Below are positions 8,289 to 10,130 of a stretch of DNA of 10,130 nucleotides, piece after piece (positions within the stretch are counted from its first letter, which is position 1; each line of letters starts with the position of its first letter). A program made the translations under genes and the position numbers. Source of the stretch: an uncultured Bacteroidota bacterium (GTDB lineage: Bacteria; Bacteroidota; Bacteroidia; Chitinophagales; Chitinophagaceae); contig CAIRSV010000304.1 of assembly GCA_903881265.1 (NCBI GenBank), positions 1 to 10,130 on the forward strand, read 5' to 3'. The notes below the pieces were generated by a model, which was given only the letters and a program-made list of their open reading frames with translations, made no database searches and was not told the origin of the DNA.

Positions 8289-8830
8289 TCAGCGGAATAC
8301 ACGGAGGGCGAAAATTTCATCCTCCAACGAATATGCCGGCTCGACCGACAACCGACATCGCAAAAGAAGGGCTGTTTAATATTATTCAAAACAATCTTGA
8401 TATCGAAGAACTTGTAACCCTTGATATCTTCGGAGGCACAGGCAGTATTAGTTATGAATTGGCATCAAGAGGATGTACAGACTTGACCTTAGTCGAACAA
8501 GATCATAACACCATACAATTCATCAAAAAGACAGTGGACGAATTGAAATTTGAAAACTTCAAGGTGTTAAAGATGGATGTCTTCACCTATATCAAGAACT
8601 GCACAACCTCATTCGATTTTATTTTTGCTGGACCACCGTATGCATTAAAAAATATTGATGATATCCCTAAGCTTATCTTTGAGAAAAATATGTTGAATCT
8701 AGAGGGTTGGTTTATACTCGAACATACGCCGCGTAATAATTACGAGCAACATCCCAATTTCAATCGTTCGAAAAGCTATGGCACAACGATATTCAGCATC
8801 TTTACGAATGAGGCGAAGAAAAGTGAATAA
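8279..8830 (+). CDS. rsmD: 16S rRNA (guanine966-N2)-methyltransferase RsmD
   Basis: The 183-residue protein is a full-length RsmD, which methylates N2 of G966 in 16S rRNA during 30S assembly using S-adenosylmethionine. The N-terminus MRIISGIHGGRKFHPP and the ARPTTDIAKEGLFNII block (about 21-36) are the family's RNA-facing signatures. The SAM-binding motif LDIFGGTGSISYELASRG lies at 48-65, with acidic Glu73 in LVEQD after it. The catalytic N-methyltransferase motif, usually D/N-PP-Y/F, reads Gly118-Pro-Pro-Tyr121, so the first position is Gly instead of an acid or amide. This may be normal for the clade, or may matter for activity. The ATG at 8279 lies inside the end of the DUF3822 gene. Translation probably depends on ribosomes finishing that gene, since I see no separate promoter. 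Confidence 0.92.
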   Translation: MRIISGIHGGRKFHPPTNMPARPTTDIAKEGLFNIIQNNLDIEELVTLDIFGGTGSISYELASRGCTDLTLVEQDHNTIQFIKKTVDELKFENFKVLKMDVFTYIKNCTTSFDFIFAGPPYALKNIDDIPKLIFEKNMLNLEGWFILEHTPRNNYEQHPNFNRSKSYGTTIFSIFTNEAKKSE

Positions 8831-8972
8831 CGACCATTCACAACTCGACTGACCAAAATTAAAACAAAGACAACCCATCGTAAAAGCTGGATTTGGTAAA
8901 TGCCAACAACGTATTTGAACAAAAAACAAAAAATTAATTAGGTTCAGGGTGTGAAGAAGAAAGAAACCGTCA

Positions 8973-8990
8973 AGCCCGGAGGGCTGATAT
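8973..8990 (+). repeat. REP-like hairpin, upstream copy 1
   Basis: AGCCC-GGA-GGGCT forms a perfect 5-bp stem with a 3-nt loop, followed by GATAT (8986-8990). It shares its layout with the second copy 48 bp downstream. The stem bases differ between the copies but stay paired, which is what a conserved structure would show. Confidence 0.65.
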
Positions 8991-9020
8991 GATTATAAAA
9001 ATAACAAACAAAAGAAATAA

Positions 9021-9038
9021 ACCCCGAAGGGGTGATAT
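9021..9038 (+). repeat. REP-like hairpin, upstream copy 2
   Basis: ACCCC-GAA-GGGGT forms a perfect 5-bp stem with a GAA loop, followed by GATAT (9034-9038), 18 bp before the preferred transposase start. Compared with copy 1, the second stem pair is C-G instead of G-C, a compensatory change, and the purine loop is kept (GAA against GGA). Confidence 0.65.
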
Positions 9039-9056
9039 CAACACATTCAATTGATT

Positions 9057-9518
9057 ATGGCCGGAACATTTTCACAACTGTATATACAAACGGTATTTGC
9101 TGTTAAGGGCAGAGAAAATTTAATTGATAAAAAATGGAGAGATGAATTGTGCAAATACATTTCAGGTATCATTACAGGCAAAGGTCAAAAGTCTATTATT
9201 GTCAATGGTGTAGCCGACCACATTCATTGTTTTATAGGCTTAAAACCTAGCATGTCCATTTCAGATTTAATGAGGGATGTAAAAAACAATTCATCTAAAT
9301 TTATCAATGAAAAAGGTTTTATAAAAGGTAAATTTTCATGGCAAGAAGGCTACGGTGCTTTTTCCTATTCACATTCTCAAATTGAGCAGGTTTACAATTA
9401 TATTTTAAACCAGGAAATGCATCATCAAAAGAAAACCTTTAAGGAAGAATATCTTGAATTTCTAAGCAGGTATGAAATCGATTATAAAACTGACTATTTA
9501 TTTGACTGGTTAGACTAA
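9057..9518 (+). CDS. tnpA: IS200/IS605-like Y1 HUH transposase (RAYT-like)
   Basis: A 153-residue single-domain tyrosine transposase that would cut and join single-stranded DNA through a 5'-phosphotyrosine link. The metal-binding HUH motif is His55-Ile-His57 in ADHIHCFIGL. The nucleophile is most likely Tyr115 in QVYNYILNQEMHH, with Tyr113 the less likely alternative. Other family landmarks are QLYIQTVFAVKGRE (about 7-20), KFSWQEGYGAFSYS (about 92-105) and FKEEYLEFL (about 128-136). The chosen start is the ATG at 9057; a TTG two codons upstream is open but less likely. The length is complete for the family and I see no frameshift or lost catalytic residue, so it could be active. The short hairpins on both sides resemble transposase recognition structures. 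There is no partner tnpB. Confidence 0.9.
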   Translation: MAGTFSQLYIQTVFAVKGRENLIDKKWRDELCKYISGIITGKGQKSIIVNGVADHIHCFIGLKPSMSISDLMRDVKNNSSKFINEKGFIKGKFSWQEGYGAFSYSHSQIEQVYNYILNQEMHHQKKTFKEEYLEFLSRYEIDYKTDYLFDWLD

Positions 9519-9547
9519 TTTCGCCCTTACAGTGTTATACTAATTGC

Positions 9548-9560
9548 ATCCCTTCGGGAT
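9548..9560 (-). repeat. REP-like hairpin, downstream copy in inverted orientation
   Basis: The plus strand reads ATCCC-TTC-GGGAT, so the minus strand reads ATCCC-GAA-GGGAT. This is the same 5-bp stem and GAA loop as the upstream copies but facing the other way. The GATAT tail is not kept; the minus strand continues with GCAAT. It lies 30 bp past the transposase stop codon. Confidence 0.6.
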
Positions 9561-9639
9561 TCAAACAAGTTAACAAATTAGAAGCTGGTTTAATTAAAGC
9601 ATCAGCGTGCAATGTTCAACCTCTATCGTCATAGGTCTA

Positions 9640-10130
9640 CTAATAATTCCCGCTTCGCTTTCTAACAAACCACTCGATGCTGAGTAAGGCAATCAGCAAG
9701 GCAAACAACCATTTCCAATCGATCAATGGATTGGTATTGACAGTAGATCGCAGAATCGTTTTGATTGAGGCATTGCGTTTAATCTTTTCTTTCAATGACG
9801 CAATCTGTGAAGGATAGATAAATTCACCACCGTAGTTTTTAGCCAATTGATTCAAGAGGCCAAAATCAGCCGTTGTATTAACTTCCTCAATATGCTGCGC
9901 AACAACAATAAGGTTGCCTGTCGCGGTATATTGTTGTCCGTTGAATGAGGTAGAAGTTGCATAGGAGTATTTACCTGCTCCTAGATTTCCGATATTTAAT
10001 GAATACGAATTTCCATTCTTATTCATTGTAAATTGGTATTTCGTATTCGCCGAATCAAGTATCACAAGATTCACATCAGGCGTATTGATCAATTCGTAAT
10101 TCTCATTATACAATTCGGCATCAAACGTGA
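9640..10130 (-). CDS. C-terminal part of a membrane-anchored protein of the Bacteroidota Bat/VWA neighbourhood type (runs off the right edge)
   Basis: The last 162 residues of a larger protein are visible, with the frame open to the window edge; the TTG at 10111-10113 is internal and not a start. The visible part opens with TFDAELYNENYELINTPDVNLVI, a beta-sandwich-like repeat that includes GNLGAGKYSYATST. It continues with a stretch ending in GLLNQLAKNYGGEFIYP, and closes with one membrane helix (WLFALLIALLSIEWFV) and a short basic tail, RKRSGNY. In Bacteroidota, proteins of several hundred residues with this ending and a single C-terminal anchor occur near BatA/VWA and MoxR genes. I recognise the ending but not a defined function. 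The bulk of the protein would face the periplasm. The upstream part, where a VWA-like domain might lie, is outside the window. Confidence 0.65.
   Translation of the reverse strand, partial: TFDAELYNENYELINTPDVNLVILDSANTKYQFTMNKNGNSYSLNIGNLGAGKYSYATSTSFNGQQYTATGNLIVVAQHIEEVNTTADFGLLNQLAKNYGGEFIYPSQIASLKEKIKRNASIKTILRSTVNTNPLIDWKWLFALLIALLSIEWFVRKRSGNY

Larger units (their letters stand above)
8973..9560. mobile_element. IS200/IS605-like or REP-RAYT element with its flanking hairpins
   Basis: The interval spans a single Y1 HUH transposase gene and the short hairpins on both sides. IS200/IS605-type elements lack terminal inverted repeats and carry subterminal hairpins that the transposase binds as single strands, so exact ends cannot be fixed by eye. 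The limits given are the outer edges of the hairpins and are approximate. No tnpB or other cargo is present. The element lies between rsmD and the leftward membrane-protein gene and interrupts neither. Confidence 0.5.

Noticed and set aside
8831..8972. A-rich intergenic stretch after rsmD, searched for a small gene, tRNA or terminator.
   Set aside because: Only a 4-bp inverted repeat (TTGG/CCAA) and A-rich sequence are present; nothing supports a feature. The leftward open frame spanning the rsmD end has no family features.

Overview
The window looks like ordinary chromosome from a member of the Bacteroidota, most likely near the Chitinophagia/Sphingobacteriia. The signs are the DUF3822-rsmD gene pair, candidate promoters of the TAnnTTTG type with an upstream TTG, weak or absent Shine-Dalgarno sequences, and a Bacteroidota-type membrane protein of the Bat/VWA neighbourhood at the right edge. 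The lineage is inferred from gene content and not from any marker gene.

Left part (1-3456), all leftward: the 5' end of a sigma-54-type AAA+ activator that runs off the window, then (gene order 3' to 5') a secreted dipeptidyl-peptidase IV-like S9B peptidase with a complete catalytic triad, and a small MscS mechanosensitive channel 32 bp upstream of it. The channel and the peptidase probably share a transcript. The AAA+ activator has its own candidate promoter.

Middle (3633-7263): a 732-residue B12-binding radical SAM protein of unknown reaction on the + strand. It converges on a 12-helix MATE-family transporter on the - strand. The radical SAM cysteines are spaced CX4CX2C instead of the usual CX3CX2C. 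The best promoter match in the window places the MATE transcription start almost on the preferred start codon.

Right part (7446-8830): DUF3822 and the 16S rRNA methyltransferase gene rsmD, overlapping by 10 bp and almost certainly co-transcribed. After them comes a small IS200/IS605-like HUH transposase (9057-9518), flanked by short GC-rich hairpins of one design: two direct copies upstream and one inverted copy downstream. The window closes with the C-terminal part of a membrane-anchored protein read leftward (9640 to the edge).

I found no tRNA, rRNA, CRISPR array, phage gene or recognisable defence system. The two places that most deserve a second look are the radical SAM protein and the transposase with its structured repeats. 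The rest is mostly housekeeping.
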